This document shows positions 55,189-64,000 of a DNA stretch of 64,000 bases, in pieces. The position numbers were made by a program, and so were the translations under genes. Location: NCBI GenBank assembly GCA_038205395.1, contig JBBRBX010000003.1, positions 31,197 to 95,196 of the forward strand, written 5' to 3'. The notes beneath the pieces are model-generated. The model was not told the origin of the DNA and did no database searches. It saw only the letters and a list, made by a program, of their open reading frames with translations. The DNA comes from Fredericiella sp038205395 (lineage in GTDB: Bacteria > Chloroflexota > Anaerolineae > Caldilineales > Caldilineaceae). The first letter of the stretch is position 1, and each line of letters begins with the position of its first letter.

Positions 55189-55923
55189 TCAGTCCATCTC
55201 CGCCCGCGCTCGCTGGACAACAATATCGAGCATGGCCAGGCGGTAGGCGGCGCTGCCTTTGAAATCATCCGGCGGATTCAGCGCTGCATCCAGCAGCATA
55301 GGCCGCGCCGCCGCACCGCACAGCGCCACACGTTCGCCGCCGGCGCTGCGCACAGCCACCGCCGCCACAATGGGACGATCGGCGGGGGTGCGGGCGATGC
55401 GCGCCAGGCCGGCGCGCGCGCCAGCAGTCGGGATGCGCACAGCCGTGATCAGCGCGTCCACTGCGTCCATTTCCGCCAGCCGCAACGTGTGCTCCCGGCT
55501 GCCGTCGTGCAAAACGACCTGCGCGTCCAACGCCAGCAAAGCTGCATACAATTCGCTGTCCGGCTCGCCGGTAGCCACCACCCCGCCCAACGTCGCCACG
55601 TTGCGCAGGTTGACCGGCCCTTCGCCTGCGGCGGCACGGGGCAGGATGCCATCCGCCAGACTGCCCAGCAGATCGTGCTCCAGCAGTTGGCTCAGCGTCA
55701 CCATCGCGCCGGCGCGCACCGCATCCACTTCCACCTCAATCCGATGCAGCCCGGCGCGGCTGAGATCAACCAGGCCATCCAGATCACGCCGGGTGCGCGC
55801 CTCCAGGGCGGCGATCAGGCTGCTGCCACCGGCAAGAGCCGCCAATTTTTCGTCCGTACGCGTCAGCAAGGCAGCAGCCTCGGCCGCCGAGTTGGGTCGA
55901 TATAGGGTTTTGACCAGGGCCAT
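55189..55923 (-). CDS. FAD-binding subunit of the molybdenum hydroxylase (CoxM/XdhB-like)
   Basis: The 244-residue product resembles FAD-binding subunits of molybdenum hydroxylases: KLAALAGGSSLIAALEARTR at the first FAD loop, GPVNLRNVATLGGVVATGEP at the second, and a compact C-terminal domain (RIARTPADRPIVAAVAV). It is shorter than the usual 280-300. In the first loop the usual Thr-Asp is replaced by Ser-Ser (AGGSS for AGGTD). It should pass electrons from the Mo/FeS subunit to an acceptor. The ATG start is at 55923. It is the first gene of a three-gene unit with the Mo/FeS subunit and Rho. Confidence 0.88.
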   Translation of the reverse strand: MALVKTLYRPNSAAEAAALLTRTDEKLAALAGGSSLIAALEARTRRDLDGLVDLSRAGLHRIEVEVDAVRAGAMVTLSQLLEHDLLGSLADGILPRAAAGEGPVNLRNVATLGGVVATGEPDSELYAALLALDAQVVLHDGSREHTLRLAEMDAVDALITAVRIPTAGARAGLARIARTPADRPIVAAVAVRSAGGERVALCGAAARPMLLDAALNPPDDFKGSAAYRLAMLDIVVQRARAEMD

Positions 55924-56117
55924 AGCGGCAAATCCTTACAAAATAGGTTTCACTACGGAGTTCGGTGTGATTATAGCACGAGTGAGGTTACTTGATGGAA
56001 GTAGCAGCCGCTTGTGGCTGTCAGTTGCTTATCTGGTAAATGTCAGGCAGTTGATCTAGACTGATTCCAAACTGGAAGAAGAGCCACACTCTTGTGGTTG
56101 GAAAGAGAGGGTTGTCT

Positions 56118-58346
56118 ATGCTCCTGCACAACCTATGGCGGCGCGCGACGCGCAGCCTACTCACCATTTTGGGCATCGCCATCGGCGTGGCTGCGGTGGT
56201 GGCACTGGGCGCAATGGCCAATGGTCTGGCACAAAACTATGGCAGTTCGTTGGGCATCAGCAACGATCTGCTGGTTTCGCAGGCCAATGCCTACGATGTC
56301 GCTTTCAGCAGCCTGGATGAAACGCTGGGCGAGCGCATCCAAGCAATCCCCGATGTGGCCAATGTCGATCCGGGAGTTTTTAGTTGGTACTCGTTTGACG
56401 AAGCACCCTATTTTTTGATCTACGGCTACCCTGCCGGCAGCGTGGCTATGCAGCATTACCGGATTGTCGAAGGCAAGCCGGTCACGCAGCCGGGCCAGAT
56501 TGCCATTGGCCGGCGGGGTGCGGACGCGCTCAAGCGGCGGGTGGATGACACCCTGCGCATTAACGGCGCACCCTACCGCATTGTGGGCATTTATGAGACC
56601 GGCCAAGGAATGGAAGAGTCGGGCGGCGTTGTGGTGCTGGAAGATGCCCAGACCATCGCCCAGAAGGAGCGAACGGTCAGCCTGTTTCAGGTGGGGCTGC
56701 ACCGCAATGCCGATGCGGACGCTGTGATGGCGCGCATCGAGACGCTGGATGACGAACTGACGGTGACGACAGCCGCCGGCTACGCCGATTCGCAGCAGTG
56801 GACGCAGTACCTGCAAGGTATGGCCTGGGGCGTGGCCGCCATCGCCATCCTGATCGGCGGGCTGGGCATGATGAGCGCAATGGTGATGAGCGTGCTCGAA
56901 CGCACACGCGAGATCGGCACGCTGCGCGCGGTGGGCTGGAGCCGGGGCCGCGTTCTGCGCATGATTTTAGGCGAGTCAATTGCGCTGAGCCTGGTAGGTG
57001 GCGTAATCGGCGTGCTGCTGGGCATTCTGCTGGCGTGGGCCGCCGGGCAGATTCCCGGTGTGGGAGCCATGTTGAGCGGCTCGGTCAGCCCCGGACTTGC
57101 CGTGCAGGGGATGGTGACGGCGCTGGCGTTGGGTGTAGTGGGTGGCGTCTATCCGGCCTGGACTGCGGCCAACCTGCAGCCGGTGGAGGCGCTGCGCTAT
57201 GAAGGCGGCGGGGCGACGGCGGGCAGCGGGCGGCTGGCGCGCATCGGCAACCAGAGCTTTCGTAACCTGTGGCGGCGGCGCAACCGCACGCTGCTCTCGG
57301 CTGCGGGCATCGGCATTGGCGTCGGCACGCTGGTCATGTTGGGCGGGTTGATGAACGGCATGATCGGCCAGTTGAATGGGCTGACCGGCAGTGGCGGCGC
57401 CGGCAATATCACCGTCATGCAGCGCGATGTCGCCGACATGAGCCTGAGCAGCCTGGACGAGCGCATCGTACACCAGCTTGAGGCTATGCCCGAAGTCAAG
57501 TCAGCGAGCGCCTTTATGCTGGCCATCATTATGTCGCCGGAGATGCCCCTGTTTTTGGTGGCGGGTCTCGATCCCAACAGCCCAGCCCTGCGCCATTATA
57601 AACTGGTCGAAGGGCGCTATGTGCAGCGCCCCAACGAGATACTGCTGGGCAAAGTGGCGGCCAAAAGCTACAAGCTAGGGCTGGGCGACACACTCAACAT
57701 CAACGGCAACCGCTATAAGGTGGTGGGGATTTCCGAAACCGGGGTCGCTTACGAGGACGCCGGCGCTATGCTCGCCCTGCGCGAGGCGCAGCGGCTGATG
57801 GGGCGGCCGCGCGCCGTGACCTTCATCTTTGTTGACGTCAAGAATCCGGCGCAAAGCGAGGCGGTCATGAACGTGATCAACAGCCGCTTTCCAGAGGCGC
57901 GTGCCAGCCTGAGCAGCGAGTTTGCGCAAAATACCAATGACCTGCAGCAGACGGAGGGTATAGTGGCAGCCATCCGGGCCTTGGCGCTGATTGTAGGTGG
58001 GATTGTCGTAGCCAACACCATGATTATGTCAATCTTCGAGCGCACACGCGAAATCGGTACGCTGCGCGCCCTGGGCTGGCGGCGGCGGCGCATCCTGGGG
58101 CAGATCCTGCTGGAAAGCCTGCTGCTCTGCCTGGTCTCGGCTGTGCTGGGTTCTGCGTTCGGTGTAGGGCTGCTGACGCTGGCAATGCTAGCGCCCGGCG
58201 TGGGCCAGTTTGTGACCGCGACGTGGAGTTGGGATGTGTTTCTTTCCGCCTTTGTAACGGCTGCTGTGCTGGGCATTCTGGGCGGGCTGTATCCGGCCTG
58301 GCATGCCGGCCAGTTGGAGCCGGCAGAGGCTTTGCGCTACGAGTAG
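56118..58346 (+). CDS. FtsX/MacB-like ABC permease with duplicated halves
   Basis: The 742-residue permease is a tandem of two MacB/FtsX units. Each has an N-terminal TM (SLLTILGIAIGVAAVVALGA; LLSAAGIGIGVGTLVMLGGL), an external MacB-PCD domain and a three-TM FtsX block (MSVLERTREIGTLRAVGWSR; MSIFERTREIGTLRALGWRR), ending in GLYPAWHAGQLEPAEALRYE. The two halves are clearly internal duplicates. The ATG at 56118 has GAGGG 6 nt upstream; a GTG at 56094 is less likely. It heads a plus-strand unit with an adaptor and an ATPase. Confidence 0.93.
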   Translation: MLLHNLWRRATRSLLTILGIAIGVAAVVALGAMANGLAQNYGSSLGISNDLLVSQANAYDVAFSSLDETLGERIQAIPDVANVDPGVFSWYSFDEAPYFLIYGYPAGSVAMQHYRIVEGKPVTQPGQIAIGRRGADALKRRVDDTLRINGAPYRIVGIYETGQGMEESGGVVVLEDAQTIAQKERTVSLFQVGLHRNADADAVMARIETLDDELTVTTAAGYADSQQWTQYLQGMAWGVAAIAILIGGLGMMSAMVMSVLERTREIGTLRAVGWSRGRVLRMILGESIALSLVGGVIGVLLGILLAWAAGQIPGVGAMLSGSVSPGLAVQGMVTALALGVVGGVYPAWTAANLQPVEALRYEGGGATAGSGRLARIGNQSFRNLWRRRNRTLLSAAGIGIGVGTLVMLGGLMNGMIGQLNGLTGSGGAGNITVMQRDVADMSLSSLDERIVHQLEAMPEVKSASAFMLAIIMSPEMPLFLVAGLDPNSPALRHYKLVEGRYVQRPNEILLGKVAAKSYKLGLGDTLNINGNRYKVVGISETGVAYEDAGAMLALREAQRLMGRPRAVTFIFVDVKNPAQSEAVMNVINSRFPEARASLSSEFAQNTNDLQQTEGIVAAIRALALIVGGIVVANTMIMSIFERTREIGTLRALGWRRRRILGQILLESLLLCLVSAVLGSAFGVGLLTLAMLAPGVGQFVTATWSWDVFLSAFVTAAVLGILGGLYPAWHAGQLEPAEALRYE

Positions 58347-58356
58347 GAAGATAACG

Positions 58357-59682
58357 ATGAGACGCTGGATAACAATTGTACTAATTGTGGCGGCTGGCGG
58401 CGCGTTGGGTTGGTGGGGCTTTACGCAATACCAGGCGCAACAGGCGGCGGAGCAGGCAGCTGCCGCCGCAGCGGAGGCGGCGCAAGCCGGCGACCTGGAG
58501 CAGGTGATCTGGGCTTCGGGCCGGCTGCAGCCGGTGGTCTGGGCGGGTCTGTCACCCGCAGGCAGCGGCACGGTGCAGGCCATCCATGTGCAGGCGGGTG
58601 ATGCCGCACAGGCGGGCGACCTGCTGCTGGAACTGGAGAGCGGTGTGCTGCAAAGTCAGATCAAGGTGGCCGAAGCCGCCCTGGTCGAGGCGCAGACCGC
58701 GCGCGACAAGCTGGCCGCTGGGGCCATAGACGCCGATATCGCCGCAGCGCAAGCCGCCGTCGAGGCCGCCAACGCCCAGGTTGCCGTGGCCGCTGGGCAG
58801 ATGAAGGATGTAGAGGCGGCGCTGGCCGCGGCGCAGGTAGGCGTCGATATGGCGCGGGCGCGCTATGCGGAGGTCGCCAGCCACCCTACAGCGGCGGAGA
58901 AGCTGACCGCGCGCGCGGCTGTAGCGCAGGCGCAGGCCGCCGTCTCCAGTGCACAGGCCGCCTATAATCTGGTCAAAGGCGACCCGGCGATCGGGGCGCG
59001 GCCCGAATCGCTGGCGCTGAGCCAGGCCACCGCCGCGCTGGAAGCAGCCAATGCCCAGACGGGGGTGACGGCTGCCGGGCCGACGGCAGAGCAGTTGGCG
59101 GTGGCGGCCACCGCGGTGCGCGAGGCGCAGGTCGCCGTCACCGCAGCCCAGAGCAAAAGCGCCGGCGCCGAGGCCAATGTGCGCGCCGCCCTGGCGCAGG
59201 CCGCCGGCGCGCAAGCTGCGCTCGACAAGTTGCAGGCTGGGGCCGGCGCTGAAGATATGGCGATGGCCGGCGCACACGTGCAGTCGGCACAGGCCGCGGT
59301 GGACAGCGCCCAGGCGCAACTGCGCCAGAGCCGCATCTACGCGCCCTTCGCCGGCGAGGTGGGTGCGGTCAATGTGCGGCTGGGCGAGTTAATCGAGCCG
59401 GGCGCGTATGCCATCTTGCTGGGCGACACGGCGGCCATGCATGTGGAAACCACCGATCTGCGCGAAACCGACGTTGTGCGCGTGCAGCCCGGCCTGTCCG
59501 TGGAAGTCACCTTTGACGCCGTGCCCGACCGCATCTTTGCCGGCGTCGTCACCCAGGTGGCGCCGGTCAGTTCGGCGGAAAAGGGCAGCACCAACTACAC
59601 CGTCGATGTAGATGTGCAGGATCTCGACCCGAGTTTGCGCTGGGGCATGACGGCTTTTGTCAACATCCGGCCCCCGCAGTAG
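58357..59682 (+). CDS. HlyD-type adaptor with long Ala-rich coiled coil
   Basis: The 441-residue product has an N-terminal anchor (ITIVLIVAAGGALGWWGF), the first lipoyl half (QVIWASGRLQPVVWAGLSPA, AGDAAQAGDLLLELES) and an unusually Ala/Gln-rich coiled-coil hairpin (about residues 100-325). The second lipoyl half (SRIYAPFAGEVGAVNVRLGE) and a barrel (ETDVVRVQPGLSVEVTFDAV) follow. It would bridge the permease to the cell envelope. Its ATG is 8 bases after the permease stop, with AGGAAG upstream. Confidence 0.9.
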   Translation: MRRWITIVLIVAAGGALGWWGFTQYQAQQAAEQAAAAAAEAAQAGDLEQVIWASGRLQPVVWAGLSPAGSGTVQAIHVQAGDAAQAGDLLLELESGVLQSQIKVAEAALVEAQTARDKLAAGAIDADIAAAQAAVEAANAQVAVAAGQMKDVEAALAAAQVGVDMARARYAEVASHPTAAEKLTARAAVAQAQAAVSSAQAAYNLVKGDPAIGARPESLALSQATAALEAANAQTGVTAAGPTAEQLAVAATAVREAQVAVTAAQSKSAGAEANVRAALAQAAGAQAALDKLQAGAGAEDMAMAGAHVQSAQAAVDSAQAQLRQSRIYAPFAGEVGAVNVRLGELIEPGAYAILLGDTAAMHVETTDLRETDVVRVQPGLSVEVTFDAVPDRIFAGVVTQVAPVSSAEKGSTNYTVDVDVQDLDPSLRWGMTAFVNIRPPQ

Positions 59683-59708
59683 CGGGCAAGCAGAACAGCA
59701 GGTGCAGA

Positions 59709-60542
59709 ATGGCGGATTGGCTGATAGAAGCAAGTGAATTAAGCAAAGTATATGGGGAGGGCGAAACCGCGGTGCATGCGCTGGACGGTCTCGACTTGAC
59801 AGTCAAGGCGGGCGAGTTTTTTGCCATCATGGGGCCGAGCGGCTGCGGCAAAAGCACGCTGCTCAATTTGTTGGGCGCGCTGGACCAGCCCAGCAGTGGC
59901 GAAGTGTGGGTGGCCGGACAGAATCTGGCCAGCCTCAAAGATGTAGATGAGTTTCGCGCCTCTACCGTGGGCTTTGTCTTTCAACTGCACAACCTGCTGC
60001 CCACCTTGACTGCGCAGGAGAATGTGGAAGTACCGATGCAGGGGCGGCCCATCCATGCGCGGGCGCGCAAGGAGCGTGCGCGCCATCTGCTTGATCTGGT
60101 GGGGCTGGGCGATCGAACGCACCATCTGCCCAATCAACTGTCGGGTGGGCAGCGCCAGCGCGTAGCCATTGCCCGCGCTTTGGCCAACCGCCCGGCGCTG
60201 ATCCTGGCCGACGAGCCGACGGGGGCCTTGGACAGCAGCAGCGGGCAGGAAATTTTGGCGCTGCTGGGCGAGTTGAACCGCAGCGAAGGGACAACCGTGG
60301 CGGTGGTGACCCACGATCCACGCGTGGCGCAGGCGACGCAGCGTATCCGGCGCATGCAGGACGGGCGCATCGTCGAGGATCATCGCGTCGCCGACGCGCT
60401 GGAAGAGGACCTGCGCAGCCTGGCCTACAGCCAACTGGGCGAGACGATTCTCAATCCAGACGACGCGCCGCTGCAGAAAATCAGCGCCGAAGAAGAGGCG
60501 ATCCTGCGCAAGTTGATTCGGCGGCTGCGGGAGGTGGGGTGA
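59709..60542 (+). CDS. ABC exporter ATPase (LolD/MacB type)
   Basis: The 277-residue ATPase has Walker A GPSGCGKSTLLNLLG, signature LSGGQRQRVAIARALA, Walker B LILADEPTGALD and switch VVTHDPRVA. The C-terminal extension of about 45 residues (RSLAYSQLGETILNPDDAPL, then QKISAEEEAILRKLIRRLRE) is charged. It is the last gene of the permease-adaptor-ATPase unit, 26 bases after the adaptor gene. Confidence 0.93.
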   Translation: MADWLIEASELSKVYGEGETAVHALDGLDLTVKAGEFFAIMGPSGCGKSTLLNLLGALDQPSSGEVWVAGQNLASLKDVDEFRASTVGFVFQLHNLLPTLTAQENVEVPMQGRPIHARARKERARHLLDLVGLGDRTHHLPNQLSGGQRQRVAIARALANRPALILADEPTGALDSSSGQEILALLGELNRSEGTTVAVVTHDPRVAQATQRIRRMQDGRIVEDHRVADALEEDLRSLAYSQLGETILNPDDAPLQKISAEEEAILRKLIRRLREVG

Positions 60543-60805
60543 CAAAACGCACTCTATTGTAGAGCCTCCTAGTTATTACCTGCCGGCAGCTAAATAGCAG
60601 CTATTGTCTTAGCCACACTAGAACATTTGTCGCTTTTTACAGCAGATATGGAGGAGTAAGATAGATATTGCGCTCACTTTGTGCCACAGCTTGCTTCTAT
60701 CCACCTCGCTCTCGCACGTGAATATATTGGGCGCGCCTGCGGTCCTAAACACGCATGAATAAAAAAGTAGTAACAACAAATTGAATTTTGATTAGGAGTA
60801 CAAAG
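60543..60805. other. AT-rich intergenic region
   Basis: About 260 bp, clearly AT-richer than the flanks. It should hold the promoter of the next secreted-protein gene. No terminator, RNA or small gene was recognised. Confidence 0.3.
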
Positions 60806-61627
60806 ATGAAAACCTCTCTGCTAACCCTCGCTGCGGCATTGGTCTTTGTTATAGGAACCGGACAAGCTGCTTTCGCTGCAAATCTTCCGCCCTTACCGGA
60901 ACAGGCGACCCCTTACGGAGTTTATCTTCCCGCCGTAGCCAATCCTCCAACAGCAACACCATTACCGACGGCAACACCCACGCCATCGCCGTCGCCCACT
61001 AGCACCCAACCGCCAACTGCCACACCTGAACCAACCGAAGTTCCACTGCCGGATGCCGTTTTTCTGCTGTCAGATAGGGGCTACAGAGAGAGAACTAGCT
61101 ACTACGTATTTGCAGAGGTGAAGAACGGCCGAGGTAGTGAGGTTTGCAGCGTCAATCTTGTCGGCAAGTTTTACGACGGAAACGGCACTCTAGTAGCAAC
61201 GGGCGAGGGATACGGTATGGTGGATGCACTAGCGCCGCAGCAACGGTCGCCTGTACGTATAATTATATCAAACGCACCTGCCACCATTGCAAGTTACACG
61301 CTGGAAATTGCTTGGAGTAACCAGTGCTACTTGCATTACCGCAATGTCACCGTTCTCAGTCAGAATCTCCGTGACAATTACGGCGCCGAGGTGTTTGGCG
61401 AAGTACGCAACGACAACGGCGAGACATTGAAATCAGTTCAGACTGTAGTTACCTTTTACTCGGTAGACGGACGCATCCGGTATGCCGACTACAGCTATGT
61501 GAGTGGCAGCAGTGAACTGGTCTCTGGACAAACGGGTGTCTACAGCATCCGCACATTTGAAGATGATCTCGCAATTTTTCCGTATACCGTGCAAGCGCAA
61601 GGCTACTTTGTGAATGGCGGCAACTGA
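60806..61627 (+). CDS. Secreted protein with FxLYD-like domains
   Basis: The 273-residue product has a signal peptide (SLLTLAAALVFVIGTGQAAF, cleavage near AFA-AN) and a Pro/Thr-rich linker (TPLPTATPTPSPSPTS). Two similar beta-sandwich units follow (YYVFAEVKNGRGSEVCSVNL with VGKFYDGNGTLVAT; YGAEVFGEVRNDNGETLKSV with VVTFYSVDGRIRYAD). The 'GEVxNxxGxxLxxVxVxxxFYxxxGxxxA' pattern is that of FxLYD/DUF3426-like extracellular domains of unknown ligand. GGAG lies 8 nt before the ATG at 60806. Base composition is more AT-rich than the neighbours. Confidence 0.85.
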   Translation: MKTSLLTLAAALVFVIGTGQAAFAANLPPLPEQATPYGVYLPAVANPPTATPLPTATPTPSPSPTSTQPPTATPEPTEVPLPDAVFLLSDRGYRERTSYYVFAEVKNGRGSEVCSVNLVGKFYDGNGTLVATGEGYGMVDALAPQQRSPVRIIISNAPATIASYTLEIAWSNQCYLHYRNVTVLSQNLRDNYGAEVFGEVRNDNGETLKSVQTVVTFYSVDGRIRYADYSYVSGSSELVSGQTGVYSIRTFEDDLAIFPYTVQAQGYFVNGGN

Positions 61628-61674
61628 TGGCTTAATGCTTCCACAGCGGCAGCCCACCAAGAAAGGAACGCTCT

Positions 61675-62220
61675 ATGGCGCCTGCGGCGTGGAAGACAAA
61701 ATCGAGCAGAAGTGTGTACGAAAACCCGTGGATCCGCGTGCGCGAGGATATTGCCGAACTGCCGGATGGCCGCACGACACTCTATGGTGTTGTCAGCATG
61801 GGTGAGGCGGTGGGCGTCTTGCCTTTCGCCGATGACGAGCATGTGATCTTGATCCGCCAATACCGCTATGTTTTTGGCGAGGCCGACCGCTGGGAGATGC
61901 CGACGGGCGGGATGAAGCCGGGCGAAAGCCGCGAGCAGGCCGCGCAGCGCGAACTGCAGGAAGAAATCGGCTATACGGCGGAACGGTTGACCTGGGTCAG
62001 CACCTTTTACACCTCAAAAAGTGTCTGCCACGAGACGGCACATCTGTATCTAGGCTACGGGCTGCGCCCGGCAGTACTGGCGCCGGACGACACGGAAGAG
62101 ATCGAGCAGGCGGTCTTTGCGTTCGCGCAGGTGCTGGACATGGTGAAAAGCAGTGAAATCCGCGACGCCATGACTGTGCTGGCCGTGCTGCATGCGGCGC
62201 AGTTGCGCAGACAAAACTAA
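61675..62220 (+). CDS. Nudix hydrolase, ADP-ribose pyrophosphatase-like
   Basis: The 181-residue protein contains a Nudix box (GGMKPGESREQAAQRELQEE then IGYTA, matching GX5EX7REUXEEXGU). Flanking segments VYENPWIRVREDIAELPDGR, VILIRQYRYVFGEADRWEMP and TWVSTFYTSKSVCHETAHLY are typical of ADP-ribose pyrophosphatases. It would hydrolyse a nucleoside diphosphate-X compound. The ATG at 61675 has AAAGGA 7-8 nt upstream. It is followed by a DinB gene after 11 bases. Confidence 0.92.
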   Translation: MAPAAWKTKSSRSVYENPWIRVREDIAELPDGRTTLYGVVSMGEAVGVLPFADDEHVILIRQYRYVFGEADRWEMPTGGMKPGESREQAAQRELQEEIGYTAERLTWVSTFYTSKSVCHETAHLYLGYGLRPAVLAPDDTEEIEQAVFAFAQVLDMVKSSEIRDAMTVLAVLHAAQLRRQN

Positions 62221-62231
62221 GGAGCCGGACC

Positions 62232-62726
62232 ATGCAGGCAGCCGATCTGGTCACTATGTACCGTTACAACGATTGGGCCAACCAACGCATCCTGGCCGCA
62301 ACAGCCAAGCTGCCGCCGGCGCAGTTTCTGGCGCAGAGCAGCCTCAGTTGGGGCAGTGTGCGCGATGTGCTCGTGCACACCTTGGGCGCCGAATGGATCT
62401 GGCGCATGCGCCTGCAGCATGGCGCGGCCCCCGCTCGGCTGTTGGCGGCTGCTGATTTCCCCACCTATGCCGCATTGGCTGAACGCTGGCAGGCGGAGCA
62501 GGCCGAGTTGAGCGCCTATATTGCCGGGCTGAACGACGATGAGTTAAACGCGCCGATTTTGTACCGAAACACCAAGGGGCAACCCTATGAGGCTGTGCTG
62601 TGGCAAATTCTGGCCCATGTCGTCAACCACGGCACGCAGCACCGCGCCGAAGTCGCGCACATACTGACCAGCTTCGGCTGCTCACCAGGAGATACAGATT
62701 TGATTCTGTTTATACGCGAGAGGTAA
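62232..62726 (+). CDS. DinB-family protein
   Basis: The 164-residue DinB-fold protein has YRYNDWANQRILAATAKLPP, a metal-site His in VRDVLVHTLGAEWIWRMRLQ and two further His in ILAHVVNHGTQHRAEVAHIL, giving the usual three-His metal site. The role is unknown; relatives act as metal-dependent thiol transferases or stress proteins. AAGGAG lies before the ATG. It sits between the Nudix and SnoaL-like genes in a compact plus-strand cluster. Confidence 0.9.
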   Translation: MQAADLVTMYRYNDWANQRILAATAKLPPAQFLAQSSLSWGSVRDVLVHTLGAEWIWRMRLQHGAAPARLLAAADFPTYAALAERWQAEQAELSAYIAGLNDDELNAPILYRNTKGQPYEAVLWQILAHVVNHGTQHRAEVAHILTSFGCSPGDTDLILFIRER

Positions 62727-62738
62727 GGGTGCTTCACT

Positions 62739-63107
62739 TTGAACGATGTAGAAGATGTGCTCGCTGTCGAACGGCAGTGGACGGAGGCGCACCTGTACGG
62801 AGATGTGCGCACCATTAAACGCCTGATGGCGGAGGAATACATTCGCATTCAGCCTGACGGTTCACTGGCTAACAAGAGCGAGATTGTGGCTTCCTTGCAG
62901 CCAGGGCGGCGCAGTTGGGATGCCGCTCAGGGCGACGAATACGATATCCGCGTGTATGGCGATGCGGCGGTGGTTGTGGGCCGCTGGACGGCACGCGGGG
63001 TCAACAACGGCCAGCCGTTCGACTACGCTGCACGCTTTCTGTCGGTATATGTCAAGCATGAAGGGCAGTGGCTGATGGCCGCCGAACAATCGACTGAAAT
63101 CAGGTAA
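62739..63107 (+). CDS. SnoaL/DUF4440-like (NTF2-fold) protein
   Basis: The 122-residue product has the NTF2-like pattern: VLAVERQWTEAHLYGDVRTI, LMAEEYIRIQPDGSLANKSE, YDIRVYGDAAVVVGRWTARG and ARFLSVYVKHEGQWLMAAEQ. Members of this fold are small enzymes or binding proteins with a cone-shaped pocket; the function here is unknown. The start is a TTG at 62739 with AAGGGT about 11 nt upstream. No ATG in frame gives a complete domain. Confidence 0.85.
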   Translation: MNDVEDVLAVERQWTEAHLYGDVRTIKRLMAEEYIRIQPDGSLANKSEIVASLQPGRRSWDAAQGDEYDIRVYGDAAVVVGRWTARGVNNGQPFDYAARFLSVYVKHEGQWLMAAEQSTEIR

Positions 63108-63131
63108 TTGGCGCAGCGGTCTATCATTGAC

Positions 63132-63947
63132 TTACAATTTCCGACAAACAATCAAGATGTGTTCACTCATGCCGACGACGGCTGGATGGGTACAGGTGAG
63201 GTAGTGGGTCTCAAGCCATTGCTTCCACAAGCGCTCATCTTTGGCAAGCTGGTTGACTTTTCTGTCGTGACGAGAGCTGATCCCTTGCAGCCCCACCATT
63301 TCTACAACGCTCACGCCTTGACTGCTGAAGGCATCACGCAGTTCATCAGGTAGAAAAAAGTGGCAGGCTGTAAAACCAAATCCACCTGCATAATCGCCGT
63401 GGTCGCGCATCTGGGGGAAATGCACTGCGCCGATCTCCGCCTGAAACTGGGTTAATTCAGCCACCAATAGACTCAGGCGTCCAATCACCGAAACAAATAG
63501 GGGCGCACCTGGCTTGGCGACACGGATTAGCTCGCTAATTGCTTTCTGTCGTTCCTGTGCGTCCAGTACATGCGAGAGGGCGCCACCCAGGCAGACAACG
63601 GCATCGAACGCGCCGTCTGCAAATCGGCTTAGATCCACAATAGAACCTTCCAAGACGTTCTTGACGTTGTCTTGCAGCTTTGCTCGCTTGACCTGGCGTC
63701 GGGCAAAATCCAAGTTGGCGGGCGTTAAATCCAGCAGCACCAGGTCATGCCCTGCTTTCGCCAGCTCCAGGGTATACCGTCCTGGCCCGCCACCGGCGTC
63801 AAGAACCAATCCCTGCCGGGGTAGATACTTCTCCAGAAAATGCAGCGTGGTCTCAAATTCCAGCCGATGATAGGCATTTTTGATCAACCGTCGCCATTCT
63901 TGGCGCACATAACCGGTATAGTAATCTCTCACGAGTGTTTCAGTCAC
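63132..63947 (-). CDS. Class I SAM-dependent methyltransferase
   Basis: The 271-residue protein has the Rossmann methyltransferase motifs: motif I GLVLDAGGGPGRYTLELAKA, acidic motif II DLVLLDLTPANLDFARRQV, motif III VLEGSIVDLSRFADGAFDAV with VVCLGGALSHV, and the later strand PGAPLFVSVIGRL. The substrate is unknown. The start is a GTG at 63947 with GAGGG about 7 nt upstream. It converges with the SnoaL-like gene. Beyond it, 63948-64000 shows nothing recognisable. Confidence 0.9.
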   Translation of the reverse strand: MTETLVRDYYTGYVRQEWRRLIKNAYHRLEFETTLHFLEKYLPRQGLVLDAGGGPGRYTLELAKAGHDLVLLDLTPANLDFARRQVKRAKLQDNVKNVLEGSIVDLSRFADGAFDAVVCLGGALSHVLDAQERQKAISELIRVAKPGAPLFVSVIGRLSLLVAELTQFQAEIGAVHFPQMRDHGDYAGGFGFTACHFFLPDELRDAFSSQGVSVVEMVGLQGISSRHDRKVNQLAKDERLWKQWLETHYLTCTHPAVVGMSEHILIVCRKL

Positions 63948-64000
63948 TGAGTTCCCTCTCTGGTGGCGGGTGGACTTTTCAAGCCATACCGCCGTCTATT

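Overview
The window reads like a chromosomal segment of a Chloroflexota bacterium, probably Anaerolineae/Caldilineae-like. The grounds are inference from style: moderately high GC, lipoproteins with Ala/Pro/Thr-rich linkers such as PTPVPTPV, FtsX/HlyD export operons, many secreted proteins with TPLPTATPTP stretches, and a mix of ATG, GTG and TTG starts. I saw no rRNA, tRNA, CRISPR array, intact insertion sequence or phage gene.

Left part (1-12.3 kb): one open minus-strand frame of more than 3,670 codons runs off the left edge. It encodes a giant secreted protein built from many DUF11-type modules, with one LamG-like domain inside. The gene just upstream encodes a membrane-anchored TlpA/ResA-like thioredoxin with a SurA-like N-terminal half, 49 bp away on the same strand, so the two are probably cotranscribed. 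Next (12.5-19.5 kb) comes a complete minus-strand phosphate regulon: phoP/phoB-type regulator, phoR kinase, pstS, pstC, pstA, pstB and a strong terminator. Two Pho-box arrays with 11-bp periodicity lie across the stop codons of the regulator and kinase genes, apparently driving phoR and pstS. An EamA exporter and an AspT/YidE-type transporter follow.

Middle (22.4-44 kb): a Tat-exported lipoprotein copper nitrite reductase (nirK); a YfhO-like membrane protein overlapping an SH3-domain lipoprotein; a four-gene HlyD/FtsX/ATPase/ATPase operon in which one ATPase carries an AbrB-like C-terminal domain; and an arabinan-type sugar locus (LacI regulator, solute-binding protein, two permeases, GH51, GH43 and GH2 enzymes).

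Right part (44-64 kb): a CHAT-domain membrane protein whose C-terminal domain is cut by an in-frame TAA; a decayed SulP permease; DinB, SH3/Cys-rich and GNAT genes; a glucoamylase-like (GH144-type) protein; a xanthine-dehydrogenase-like operon that ends with a short-form Rho; a second FtsX/HlyD/ATPase operon; and small genes for a FxLYD-like secreted protein, a Nudix hydrolase, a DinB protein, a SnoaL-like protein and a methyltransferase.

The strongest candidates for something unusual are the oxidoreductase that has lost all four cysteines of one [2Fe-2S] cluster and is translationally coupled to Rho, the AbrB-ABC ATPase fusion, the Pho-box arrays built over stop codons, the thioredoxin/giant-adhesin pair, and the interrupted CHAT protein. 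All domain calls are from reading translations by eye. No database search was run.
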